A stretch of 64,000 nt of DNA from Streptomyces barringtoniae (GTDB taxonomy: Bacteria; Actinomycetota; Actinomycetes; Streptomycetales; Streptomycetaceae). This document shows positions 43,401 through 51,058 of the stretch, in pieces. The DNA is taken from NCBI RefSeq assembly GCF_020819595.1, contig NZ_JAJHNP010000027.1, forward strand, positions 1 to 64,000, given 5' to 3'. The notes below the pieces were generated by a model that had not been told where the DNA came from, did no database searches, and worked only from the letters and a program-made list of their open reading frames with translations. Each line of letters opens with the position of its first letter. Position 1 is the first letter of the stretch. The position numbers were made by a program, and so were the translations under genes.

Positions 43401-43681
43401 GTGCGTTCAGCGGCGGCCGTCCGGCGGGACGGCGCCGCCTGCTGCGGATGCGGTGCGCGCACCGCCGCGTCCAGGGCGGTCCTCACCGAGGGCGGCGCGC
43501 TCACCGGGGCCTCCCGGTCAGCGCCGCTCCCGGGTCCCGACGGTCCCGGTGCGCCGGGTGCGCATGCCTCCTGCGGCCGTTGGGCCTGCGCTGCTGGTGG
43601 CTGGTGTGGTGGCCGCGTCTGCGCGCGGCCGTGCGCCAGGGTCGCCGTCGGCGGCTCCGCCGCGTCGGATCGTTCGTCCAT
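40439..43681 (-). CDS. Membrane PAS-GGDEF-EAL protein with degenerate EAL domain
   Basis: A 1080-residue protein: disordered Pro/Ala N-terminus (1-90), an integral membrane region of about nine helices (95-445), PAS (about 455-580), GGDEF with intact GGDEF at 677-681 and DGFKAVNDTIGH, and an EAL-like domain. The EAL signature is lost (AVSAQARW at 808-815 in place of xxEALxRW), the NVS motif reads VRAS and the LEITE motif LELSD, although DGFGSGY and LKLDRSL remain. It therefore should synthesise c-di-GMP rather than degrade it; the EAL may act as a sensor. A palindromic repeat is inserted in the PAS domain. From memory the homologue of SCO5511. The start at 43681 is chosen by codon bias; an upstream ATG at 43798 is possible. 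Confidence 0.85.
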   Translation of the reverse strand: MDERSDAAEPPTATLAHGRAQTRPPHQPPAAQAQRPQEACAPGAPGPSGPGSGADREAPVSAPPSVRTALDAAVRAPHPQQAAPSRRTAAAERTRTREQLVLALVCAAYAVGAAFDWGTDELALIMGDFGLAAAAGTAAVSCFLYARNPRVRFRSAWLLFALSSAMAALGNAVWGWYEVVLGRPVPSPSYADLFFLCFAPPAIVGLLVLAKRPVTKAGWICLALDAWLIGGSLLTLSWSLALAQAARFDGPSVAHTALSLAYPLLDIALVSMVLALHFRRTPGNRTAVNTAIGALALTVMCDALFTSPLLHSSYHSGQLLDAGWFAGSLLLAYAPWAAPRRKGAREAHVPDGHTRVVHEHVPGQRGTSHHHVSAPAPGGDHSRYPAGRPLTGSLAALTPYLAAAVCTLGILYNVLNGRRPDHVVLITAGAVVLALVIRQGIMLLDNITLTQELAQKENHFRSLVQGSSDVIMIAAPNGILRYVSPAAAGVYGRPAEDLVGTELAALIHPEDLGCVVHEVRRFLAADPLEEPTTRIECRFRSGGGGTSRSSAAESGGGWLNVESTVNRHHGGLIFNSRDVTERVRLQAQLQHNAEHDPLTDLPNRALFTRRVQQALSGRRATDRGAALLGTAVLFIDLDGFKAVNDTIGHQAGDELLVQAARRLQDAVRQGDTAARLGGDEFAALIAGDGARERAARERNILELADRLRVTLSQPYAIDGSDVRVNASIGVAFAEQGLGAGELLRNADLAMYRAKAAGKGRVELYKPQMQQDVVRKAELATRLRAALHDGEFALLHQPVVCLSGGRITAVSAQARWRSSQGVLFTPAEFLRVAEDGDKTAELDRWILQEAVEQAAERAAAGIVVPVTVRASARRLLDRSMPVGSVEALLTRHGLPPGALVLELSDTDPRVSLDELERRLSALSRLGVRIALDGFGSGYAAITALRRLPVDILKLDRSLVEGVVESTRLHKITSGLLRIAGDLGLQSVAEGVDLPEQVVALRAMGCTHGQGMAFAGPLDEYRLRRALGSGHYPVPHAPAEPAFAGSVSEPKGRSGVYTGGVTAVFGGGSVHRSHSETPVPPT
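42012..42055. repeat. Streptomyces-type interspersed palindromic repeat inside the PAS coding region
   Basis: The element (leftward GGTGGGGGCACCTCCCG, then CTCGAGCGCAGCCGAGAG, then CGGGGGAGG) matches, from memory, a short palindromic sequence scattered through intergenic regions of Streptomyces genomes. Here it is read in frame and adds about 15 residues, GGGTSRSSAAESGGG, to the PAS domain between FRS and GWLNVEST. Confidence 0.7.
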
Positions 43682-43880
43682 AGGCCGTGCATCGCCCGTC
43701 GCCCCCCTCACAGATCTGAAATGTCCATCCCCGGCGCCGAACGGTAGGCGGCGCAGCCCCTGTCGGGACGATACACCAGGATCGTCACTCAGGGACATAG
43801 CTTCTCTACGCTCCGTGACGACCAGCGGCGATGCGGGTACGGGGCGCGTCCGGAGGGTTGCGCAGGGTGCCGGAACCGGA

Positions 43881-44822
43881 TTACGCCCCTGTCGTCAGGA
43901 CCACGTTCCGCAGGGGCTCGTGGTTCACAAAACGGGTCAGCTGGTCGGCGAGAAGGCTCTTGGCGCGCGGCAGGAAGGCGGAGGTGGGCCCGCCCACATG
44001 GGGGCTGATGAGCACGCCGGGGGCCTGCCAGAGCGGGTGTCCGGGCGGCAGCGGCTCGGGATCGGTGACGTCCAGGGCCGCGGTGATGCGGCCGCTCTCC
44101 AGCTCCGCGAGCAGCGCCTTGGTGTCCACGACGGGGCCGCGGGCCACGTTCACGAGCAGGGCCCCGTCCTTCATCCGCGCCAGGAATTCGGCGTCCGCCA
44201 GGCCCCGCGTCTCCTGCGTCAAGGGCGTGGAAAGGATCACGACATCGGCGTGTGGAAGCAGAGAAGGCAATTCGGTGAGCGGATGCACCGGACCGCGCGC
44301 CGTGGTGCGCTCAGAGCGCGCGACGCGCGCCACCCGCGCGAGCTCAAACGGCGCGAGCCGGTCTTCGATGGCGGCGCCGATGGAGCCGTAGCCGACGATG
44401 AGAACGGACTTGTCGGCGAGGGCCGGCCGGAACCCGCCGAGCCACTGGCCGCGGTCCTGGGCCCGTACGAAGTCCGGGATGCCGCGCAGGGAGGCGAGGA
44501 CCAGGGTGAGCGTCAGCTCGGCGGTGCTCGCCTCGTGCACCCCGCGCGCGTTGCACAGCCGCACGCCCGGGCGCAGGTGGCGCAGGCCCGGCTGCACATG
44601 GTCGGTTCCGGCCGACAGCGTCTGTACGACCTCGACGGAGGTCATCTCCGGCAGCGGGCGCACACCGATCCCGGCGGGCTTCATGTAGGGCACGACGTAG
44701 AAGGAGCAGTCGGCCGGGTCGGCCGGGAACTCCTCTGCGCCGTCCCAGAACAGGTACCGGGGCCCCTCGGGAAGCCCCTCGATCTCCTCCGGCGCTATGG
44801 GAAGCCACACCTCAGCAGTCAT
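43881..44822 (-). CDS. D-isomer-specific 2-hydroxyacid dehydrogenase
   Basis: A 313-residue NAD(P)-dependent dehydrogenase. SVLIVGYGSIGAAIEDRL is the dinucleotide motif; catalytic VNVARGPVVDTKAL (Arg), DVTDPEPLPPGHPLW (Glu) and ISPHVGGPT (His) are present. Members reduce 2-keto acids such as glyoxylate or hydroxypyruvate. Substrate not predictable from sequence. Divergent from an aldo/keto reductase gene, 76 bases apart. Confidence 0.92.
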   Translation of the reverse strand: MTAEVWLPIAPEEIEGLPEGPRYLFWDGAEEFPADPADCSFYVVPYMKPAGIGVRPLPEMTSVEVVQTLSAGTDHVQPGLRHLRPGVRLCNARGVHEASTAELTLTLVLASLRGIPDFVRAQDRGQWLGGFRPALADKSVLIVGYGSIGAAIEDRLAPFELARVARVARSERTTARGPVHPLTELPSLLPHADVVILSTPLTQETRGLADAEFLARMKDGALLVNVARGPVVDTKALLAELESGRITAALDVTDPEPLPPGHPLWQAPGVLISPHVGGPTSAFLPRAKSLLADQLTRFVNHEPLRNVVLTTGA

Positions 44823-44898
44823 GCCATGGAGGCTATGTCAGGCACGCGCGCGTGCAGAGGTTAGGTTGGGGTCCGGGCAGAGGGAGGTTCACGAGCAG

Positions 44899-45897
44899 GT
44901 GGAGCGCAGGACGATCGGCGCGGGGGCGCTCGCGATGGGGGCCGTCGGACTCGGGTGCATGCCGATGAGCTGGGCGTACAGCGGGTCGCGGCAGCGGGGC
45001 GACGAATCGCTCAGGACCGTGCACCGGGCGCTGGACCTGGGCTCGACCCTCCTGGACACGGCGGACATGTACGGCCCGTTCACCAATGAGCTGCTGCTGG
45101 GCCGGGTGCTGAAGGAGCGGCGCGCGGAGGCCTTCGTGTCCACGAAGGTGGGGCTGCTGGTGGGCGAGCAGCACATCGTGGCCAACGGCCGCCCCGGGTA
45201 TGTGAAGCGGGCCTGCGACGCCTCCCTGCGCCGCCTCCAGACGGACGTGATCGACCTCTACCAGCTGCACCGAGCCGACCCCGAGGTCCCCGTCGAGGAG
45301 ACGTGGGGCGCGATGGCCGAGCTGGTGCGGGCCGGCAAGGTGCGGGCACTGGGCCTGTGCGCGGTGGGCGCGCGCGGCGGCCGCCGCTCGGGGGCGGGGC
45401 TGCACGACGGTACGGTGCGCCAGTTGCAGCGGGTGCAGCAGGTGTTCCCGGTGGCCGCGGTGGAGGCGGAGCTGTCGGTGTGGTCGCCGGAGGCGCTCCA
45501 GGCGCTGCTGCCGTGGTGCGAGGCGCGGGGCGTGGGGTTCCTCGCGGCGATGCCGCTGGGCAACGGCTTCCTGACCGGCACGCTGACCCCCGGCGAGGGT
45601 TTCGAACCGGACGACGTCCGGGCCCGCCATCCCCGTTTCACGGCCGAGATGATGGCCGCCAACCAGCCGATCGTCGCGGGCCTGCGCCGCATCGCGCGCC
45701 GCCACGGCGAGAACGTCACCCCGGCCCAGGTGGCCCTGGCCTGGGTCCTGGCGCAGGGCCGCCATGTGATCGCCCTTCCGGGCGCCAAGCAGGAGCGGTG
45801 GGCCGTGGAGAACGCGGCGGCGGGCGACCTGCGGCTGACCGGGGAGGACCTCGCGGAGGTGTCGCGGCTGCCGGCGGCTCAGGGGTCGTGGGACTGA
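44899..45897 (+). CDS. Aldo/keto reductase
   Basis: A 332-residue (beta/alpha)8 NADPH reductase of the AKR13/YakC-like group. The tetrad is visible: Asp and Tyr in LLDTADMYGPFTNE, Lys in VSTKVG, His in IDLYQLHR. GTG start 11 bases after AGGGAGG. Physiological substrate unknown. Confidence 0.88.
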   Translation: MERRTIGAGALAMGAVGLGCMPMSWAYSGSRQRGDESLRTVHRALDLGSTLLDTADMYGPFTNELLLGRVLKERRAEAFVSTKVGLLVGEQHIVANGRPGYVKRACDASLRRLQTDVIDLYQLHRADPEVPVEETWGAMAELVRAGKVRALGLCAVGARGGRRSGAGLHDGTVRQLQRVQQVFPVAAVEAELSVWSPEALQALLPWCEARGVGFLAAMPLGNGFLTGTLTPGEGFEPDDVRARHPRFTAEMMAANQPIVAGLRRIARRHGENVTPAQVALAWVLAQGRHVIALPGAKQERWAVENAAAGDLRLTGEDLAEVSRLPAAQGSWD

Positions 45898-46025
45898 GCG
45901 CCGAGGGGCGCGGGGCAGAGGGGTTCGCGGGACCGGGCGCGGTGGAGCGGGAACCCGGATGGGGCTCGGCGGTGTATGAGAAGTAGCACCTGACGCTGGA
46001 CGACCGCCTCGAAGGGACCCTGATC

Positions 46026-47186
46026 GTGCAACGACGAGCTGTGTCGGCCGTGTTGGCCGCGGCCGCCCTCCTGCTGACGGCCGGCTGCTCCTCCGACGGC
46101 GCAGGGCCCCCTGGCGGCCTCGGCAGGACGGCCACGGGCACGGCGCCGGGCACGGCCCCCTCCGGTGACGCCACCGAGCCGGCACCGCCGGCCAAGGGCT
46201 CGGTGAAGGTGCTGCGCACCGTGGCCGAGGGCCTGCGGACGCCGTGGGGGCTGGCCCCGCTGCCCGGCGGCGGACTGCTGGTCTCCTCCCGCGACGACGG
46301 CACGATCATCCGGATCGACGACAGGACGGGCCGCAAGACCGTGCTGGGCACGGTCTCGGGGGTGTCCCCGGCCGGCGAGGGCGGTCTGCTGGGCATCGCC
46401 CTGTCCCCCGGCTTCGCCTCGGACCACATGATCTACGCCTACTTCACCTCGGCCTCGGACAACCGCATCGTCCGCGTGCTGTACGACGAGCGGAAGCCGC
46501 CCGGTGAGCAACTGGGCGCTCCGGACACGGTGTTCAAGGGCATTCCCAAGGGCCAGGTCCACAACGGCGGCCGGATCGCGTTCGGCCCGGACGGCATGCT
46601 GTACGCGGGCACCGGTGAGAGCGGGGAGCGGGGCCTGTCCCAGGACAGGACGTCCCTGGGCGGCAAGATCCTGCGCCTGACCCCGGAGGGGGAACCCGCG
46701 CCGGGCAACCCGTTCCCCGGCTCCCCGGTGTATTCGTACGGCCACCGCAACGTCCAGGGCCTGGCCTGGGACGGCAGGCAGCGCCTGTTCGCCTCGGAGT
46801 TCGGCCAGGACACCTGGGACGAGCTGAACGCGATCAAGCCGGGCGCGAACTACGGCTGGCCGAAGGCCGAGGGCAGGTCCTCCGACACCGCCTTCCAGAA
46901 CCCGATCGCCCAGTGGCACACCGACGACGCCTCCCCCAGCGGCATCGCGTATGTGAAGGGCGTGATCTGGATGGCGGGCCTGAAGGGGCAGCGCCTGTGG
47001 CGCATCCCGCTCAAGGGCACGGAGGCCTCGGCGCCGCCGCAGGCCTTCCTCACCGGCACGTACGGCAGGCTGCGCACGGTGGTCGCGGCGGGCGGCGACA
47101 AGGTGTGGCTGGTGACGAGCAACACGGACGGCCGGGGCCGGCCGGGCAAGGGCGACGACCGGGTGCTGGAGGCGGAGGTGCGGTGA
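46026..47186 (+). CDS. PQQ-dependent sugar dehydrogenase-type lipoprotein (Asd/GDH-B-like)
   Basis: A 386-residue beta-propeller with a lipoprotein signal peptide (LLLTAGC, lipid Cys at 21) and a Thr/Pro/Ala linker to residue 58. Conserved motifs: LRTPWGLAPLPGGGLLVSSRD, GEGGLLGIALSPGF, HNGGRIAFGPDGMLY, YSYGHRNVQGLAWD and GANYGWPKAEG. The family oxidises aldose sugars with PQQ, but Streptomyces generally do not make PQQ, so cofactor and activity are open. GTG start with GAAGGGA upstream. Confidence 0.9.
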   Translation: MQRRAVSAVLAAAALLLTAGCSSDGAGPPGGLGRTATGTAPGTAPSGDATEPAPPAKGSVKVLRTVAEGLRTPWGLAPLPGGGLLVSSRDDGTIIRIDDRTGRKTVLGTVSGVSPAGEGGLLGIALSPGFASDHMIYAYFTSASDNRIVRVLYDERKPPGEQLGAPDTVFKGIPKGQVHNGGRIAFGPDGMLYAGTGESGERGLSQDRTSLGGKILRLTPEGEPAPGNPFPGSPVYSYGHRNVQGLAWDGRQRLFASEFGQDTWDELNAIKPGANYGWPKAEGRSSDTAFQNPIAQWHTDDASPSGIAYVKGVIWMAGLKGQRLWRIPLKGTEASAPPQAFLTGTYGRLRTVVAAGGDKVWLVTSNTDGRGRPGKGDDRVLEAEVR

Positions 47187-47195
47187 GCGGCGCCG

Positions 47196-47378
47196 TCACT
47201 CGTCGTCGGCCGGCGGTGGCTCGGGCAGGCGTATGACCGCCTTCCCTGAGGTCAGGTCTATCGGGCCCCGGCCCGGATCGTTGTCGCCGACGTCCTCGCG
47301 GGTCAGCTCCAGGCGGTTCTGTTCGTCCCGGGTGTGTTTGCGGCCCGGTGCGAACAGTTCCTCGAAGGCGTTGAACAC
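47196..47378 (-). CDS. DUF6191-family small protein
   Basis: A 60-residue polar protein (MFNAFEELFAPGRKHTRDEQ, then LELTREDVGDNDPGRGPIDL). The layout matches a short actinobacterial family, DUF6191, of unknown role. GTG start with GGAGG close upstream. Convergent with the propeller lipoprotein, 9 bases apart, and just downstream of the LAL regulator. Confidence 0.8.
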   Translation of the reverse strand: MFNAFEELFAPGRKHTRDEQNRLELTREDVGDNDPGRGPIDLTSGKAVIRLPEPPPADDE

Positions 47379-47415
47379 GGCCCCTCCCCCGCTTTCTCCC
47401 CCTTGCGGCTTTTCT

Positions 47416-50400
47416 TCAGCGTAGGTCCCAGCCCGCCGTTCCGGCAGTGAGCGTCTCTGCCGGGAACAGCCCCAGCCGGTGCGCCAGCGCCGCCGCCTCG
47501 CCCCGGCCGGAGACGCCGAGCTTGCTGAGGATGTTGGAGACGTGGACGCTCGCGGTCTTCGGGGAGATGAACAGCTCCTCTGCGATCTGGCGGTTGGTGC
47601 GGCCGGCCGAGACCAGCCGCAGGACGTCCCGCTCCCGGCTGGTGAGGCCGAGGGCCGCGGCCGGGTCGGCGCAGGCGAGGGGCTGCCCGGGCGCGCGGGT
47701 CAGGGTGAGGCGGGCGCGCTGGGCGAGCCGGGCGACGGTGCCGGCGAGGGAGCGGGCGTCGAGGTGGGCGGCGACGGCGGCGGCCAGCCGGAGCAGTTCC
47801 ACCGCGCGGTCGCGGTCGTCGTCGCCGCCGTCGGCCAGGAGTGCTCCGGCCAGGCGGTGGCGGACCCGGGCGAGTTCGTAGGGGCGGTCCAGGCACTCGA
47901 AGGCGGTGACGACCTGTGACCAGTCGTCGGCGGTGTCCTTGCCCTCCACGCGGCGCAGCTCGGCGCGGGTCCACTGGTCGTAGGCCTGCCAGAGCGGGGC
48001 GCCGGTGGTGAGGCCGCGTGCGGCTTCGCGCAGGCGGTCGAGGATCCCGGCGCGGCCCGGCTCGGCGGCGGGCAGGGCGCGGGCCTCGGCCTCCGCGGTG
48101 GCGGCCGCCCGCAGCAGCGGCCAGCCGTAGCGGTGGGTGCCGGGCGGGAACCCGTCGTCCAGGGCCCGGAGCAGTTCGGCGCGGGCGTCGGCGATACGGC
48201 CTTCCTCGGCGGCGACACCGAGGGCGACCCGGGCCAGGGGCAGGGCGTGCTGGGGCATGGGGTCGTGGGTGCCGTAGTGGGCGCGGGCGGCGGCGAGTTG
48301 GCGGCTCGCCTCGGCGAGGTCGCCGCGGGCCAGGGCGAGGTGCGCCAGGCGCAGGGCGCCCTGGCCGCGGGGCTTGACGCTGTGGCCGACCCGGGTGGCG
48401 TGGGTGGCGGTCTCGGCGGCCTCGGCCCAGTCGCCGAGCGAGTAGAGCGCCTCGGACAGGTTGCCCCGTATCCAGGATTCGGAGTCCATCTGTCCGTGGG
48501 CGCGGGCGAAGGCGATGCCCTCGCGCAGGAGGGGGACGGCCTCCCGGTCACGGCCGATGCTCTGCAGCTCGGACGGCAGGTTCACATAGGCGCGGCCGGC
48601 GACATAGTGCACACCCTCCGCGAGGCTGTCCCGCAGCACCTGCCGCATCTCCGCCAGGCCGGTCTCGGTGTCGCCCGCGTCCACCCTGAGGCCGCCGAGG
48701 GTGAGGCGGGCGTGCAGTTCGATGTCGCGGGCGCCGACCATGCGCGCGTACTCCACGGCCCGCTCGGCGGCGGCGAAGGCCTCGCGGCCGGGCCGGTGCA
48801 GCATGGACCAGCCGGCGGCGAGGGCCAGCACCTCGGCGTGCACCTCGGAGGGCGGCAGGCCGCGCACCAGGTCCTGGGCGGTGGCCAGTTCCTGCCAGCC
48901 GTCGCCGCGGGCCAGGGCCTGGACGAGCCGGGAGCGCTGCACCCAGAACCAGGCGGCGCGCAGGGGGTCCGGCTCGTCCTCCAGCAGGCGCAGCGCCCGC
49001 TTGGTGATCTTCAGGGCGCGTTCGCGTTCCCCGCCGAAGCGGCCCGCGACCGCCGCCTCGGCCATCAGGTCGAGATAGCGCAGCGGTGCGGTGGCCGGGT
49101 CGCAGCCGCACGGAGGGTAGACCTCGGTGTAGTCGACCGGGCGCAGGGCGGAGCGCACCTCCTCCGGGACGCTGTCCCACAGCTCCATCGCCCGCTCCAG
49201 GAGCCCGAGTTGCTCGGTGTAGGCGTGCCGGCGGCGGGCCACGACGGAGGCGTCCAGGACGGCGGGCAGGGCCTTGGCGGCGTCGTGGGCGTGGTACCAG
49301 TAACTGGCCAGGCGCATCACGCGGGCGTCGGCGGGGACGAGCGTGGGGTCGGCCTCCAGGGCTTCGGCGTAGCGGCGGTTGAGCCGGGAGCGTTCTCCTG
49401 GCAGCAGGTCGTCGGCGACGGCCTCGCGGACCAGGGAGTGCCGGAAGCGGTAGCCGTCGCCGGCCGGGGTGACGGTGAGGATGTTGGCGCCGACGGCGGC
49501 CCGCAGCGCCTCGATGAGGTCGTCCTCGCCGAGCTGGGCGACGGCGGCGATCAGCCGGTACTCCACGGTGGAGCCGCCCTCGGCGACGACCCTGGCGACC
49601 CGCTGGGCGCTCTCGGGCAGCGTCTCGACCCGGACCAGGAGCAGGTCGCGCAGGGAGTCGGTGAGGCCGGTGCAGCAGCCGTCGCAGGTGGCGACGGCGA
49701 GTTCCTCGACGAAGAAGGCGTTGCCGTCGGAGCGTTCGAAGATCTCGTCCACCTGTGCGGGGGCGGGTTCGGCGGCGAGGATGCCGGCGATCTGTCGGCC
49801 CACCTCCTCGCGGGTGAAGCGGGCGAGTTCGATGCGGCGGACGGTGCGCAGCCGGTCGAGTTCGGCGAGCAGGGGGCGCAGCGGGTGGCGGCGGTGGATG
49901 TCGTCGGAGCGGTAGCTGGCGAGGACGAGGAGCTTGCCTGCGCGCAGGGTGCGGAAGAGGTAGGCGAGGAGGTGGCGGGTGGAGGCGTCGGCCCAGTGCA
50001 GGTCCTCCAGGACGAGCACGACCGCGTGTTCGGCGGCGACGCGTTCCAGCAGCCGGGCGGTGAGTTCGAACAGGCGGGCCATGCCCTGCTCGTCGTGACG
50101 GCCGGCGCCGGCCTCGCCCAGGTCGGGCAGGAGGCGGGCCAGTTCCTCCTCCTGCCCCTGGGCGGCTGCGGCGAACTCCGCGGGCAGGGCGTCGCGCAGG
50201 GCGCGCAGCGCGGTGGAGAAGGGCGCGAACGGCAGCCCGTCGGCGCCGATCTCCACACAGCCGCCGACGGCGACGACCGCGTGCCGGCCGGCGGCCGTGG
50301 CGAACTCCTCGACGAGGCGGGTCTTGCCGACCCCGGCCTCGCCGCCGAGCAGCAGCGCCTGGGGCTCGCCGGCGCGGGCGCGGGCGAGCGCGTCGTTCAA

Positions 50401-50469
50401 GGTGTCCAACTCGTCGGCGCGGCCGACGAACACGGGACTGACGGACCTGGTCTCCACGGGCCCGAGCAT
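47416..50469 (-). CDS. LuxR-family AAA+ regulator (LAL type)
   Basis: A 1017-residue regulator: N-terminal STAND-type ATPase (VFVGRADELDTLNDAL, Walker A LLGGEAGVGKTRLVEEF at about 40-56, Walker B VLVLEDLHWADAS), a long helical TPR-like region (about 400-900) and a C-terminal LuxR helix-turn-helix (LTSRERDVLRLVSAGRTNRQIAEELFISPKTASVHVSNIL). LALs integrate ATP and ligand binding to activate transcription, often of catabolic or antibiotic genes. Cys-rich spots occur (ATCDGCCTG and YPPCGCDP). ATG 50469 has no clear Shine-Dalgarno, so initiation may be weak or elsewhere (GTG 50454). Confidence 0.9.
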   Translation of the reverse strand: MLGPVETRSVSPVFVGRADELDTLNDALARARAGEPQALLLGGEAGVGKTRLVEEFATAAGRHAVVAVGGCVEIGADGLPFAPFSTALRALRDALPAEFAAAAQGQEEELARLLPDLGEAGAGRHDEQGMARLFELTARLLERVAAEHAVVLVLEDLHWADASTRHLLAYLFRTLRAGKLLVLASYRSDDIHRRHPLRPLLAELDRLRTVRRIELARFTREEVGRQIAGILAAEPAPAQVDEIFERSDGNAFFVEELAVATCDGCCTGLTDSLRDLLLVRVETLPESAQRVARVVAEGGSTVEYRLIAAVAQLGEDDLIEALRAAVGANILTVTPAGDGYRFRHSLVREAVADDLLPGERSRLNRRYAEALEADPTLVPADARVMRLASYWYHAHDAAKALPAVLDASVVARRRHAYTEQLGLLERAMELWDSVPEEVRSALRPVDYTEVYPPCGCDPATAPLRYLDLMAEAAVAGRFGGERERALKITKRALRLLEDEPDPLRAAWFWVQRSRLVQALARGDGWQELATAQDLVRGLPPSEVHAEVLALAAGWSMLHRPGREAFAAAERAVEYARMVGARDIELHARLTLGGLRVDAGDTETGLAEMRQVLRDSLAEGVHYVAGRAYVNLPSELQSIGRDREAVPLLREGIAFARAHGQMDSESWIRGNLSEALYSLGDWAEAAETATHATRVGHSVKPRGQGALRLAHLALARGDLAEASRQLAAARAHYGTHDPMPQHALPLARVALGVAAEEGRIADARAELLRALDDGFPPGTHRYGWPLLRAAATAEAEARALPAAEPGRAGILDRLREAARGLTTGAPLWQAYDQWTRAELRRVEGKDTADDWSQVVTAFECLDRPYELARVRHRLAGALLADGGDDDRDRAVELLRLAAAVAAHLDARSLAGTVARLAQRARLTLTRAPGQPLACADPAAALGLTSRERDVLRLVSAGRTNRQIAEELFISPKTASVHVSNILSKLGVSGRGEAAALAHRLGLFPAETLTAGTAGWDLR

Positions 50470-50510
50470 CGCATGAGGCCCGCACGGCAGGGCAGCGGTT
50501 TTCCACAGGC

Positions 50511-50531
50511 CCGGTGCGATTGTCGCACCGG
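50511..50531. other. Hairpin upstream of the LAL gene
   Basis: CCGGTGCGA-TTG-TCGCACCGG, a perfect 9-bp stem with a three-base loop, 42 bases before the LAL start. In the mRNA leader it could affect initiation; as DNA it could be an operator. Confidence 0.5.
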
Positions 50532-50535
50532 TGGC

Positions 50536-50595
50536 CGGAAGGGTCGTAGCAACGGACGGAAGGGTCGTACGACTGGGGCGGGCAGTCGTACGACC
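50536..50595. promoter_or_regulatory. Three-copy operator-like array with 21-bp period
   Basis: GTCGTA occurs at 50543, 50564 and 50585, exactly 21 bases apart. Copies two and three are full palindromes (GTCGTACGAC), and together form GGTCGTACGACT-N9-AGTCGTACGACC; copies one and two share the 13-mer CGGAAGGGTCGTA. The array is 67-126 bases upstream of the LAL gene. Confidence 0.65.
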
Positions 50596-50672
50596 CCGGT
50601 CCGGGAGGTCCGGAAGGCGGCCGACCCCCGTACGGCCACCCTCCGTTCCGGCCCCGTCCGTCGGTCCGGTGG

Positions 50673-50861
50673 TCACGCGGTGCGCGGGATCCGGTGCCGG
50701 CGGGGCCGGTCGGTATGGGACTCGGCGACCGCGCCGTCCTGGCCGGCGGAGTCGCGGTGGGCGGCGCGGCGGGCCCGGGCGGCCTCGCGGGCCAGGCGCG
50801 TCTGCTCGGCCTCGTGGATCAGCTGGGCGGAGCGCATCTTGTGGTACTCGATCTCGATCAT
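50673..50861 (-). CDS. Small basic hypothetical protein, 62 aa
   Basis: Begins MIEIEYHKMRSAQLIHEAEQ, then an Arg/Ala-rich helix and an Arg/His-rich end (DRPRRHRIPRTA). It looks like a single amphipathic helix with a charged tail. GAAGGA stands eight bases before the ATG, and codon third positions are strongly G/C. Similar short proteins occur in other Streptomyces, from memory; function unknown. It is separate from the LAL gene, about 200 bases upstream of it on the same strand. Confidence 0.7.
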   Translation of the reverse strand: MIEIEYHKMRSAQLIHEAEQTRLAREAARARRAAHRDSAGQDGAVAESHTDRPRRHRIPRTA

Positions 50862-51005
50862 GACGTGTCCTTCGAGGAGAGCCGGTGTCGTGCATCGCTT
50901 TCTGCGATGGCTCCACCTTCGTCTCCCAGGGGGGTGCGCCACATCGGGAGAGTTCCGCATCTTCGGGCGGCATGCGGGCCGCACGCGCGCGTAAGGGGCC
51001 TCAGC

Positions 51006-51037
51006 GAGTCCCTAAGGTGCTTATGGACTCCCTAAGG
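51006..51037. repeat. Direct repeats GAxTCCCTAAGG
   Basis: GAGTCCCTAAGG (51006-51017) and GACTCCCTAAGG (51026-51037) are 20 bases apart, with a third TAAGG at 50992. Non-coding, in the region that should drive the leftward 62-residue gene; possible regulator half-sites. Confidence 0.4.
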
Positions 51038-51058
51038 CCCCCTGGGACCTGCGGGTTC

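Noticed and set aside
43682..43798. Upstream start of the GGDEF/EAL gene at 43798
   Set aside because: Third-position GC falls sharply in these 39 codons, so they look non-coding, though a GGAG upstream means it cannot be fully excluded.
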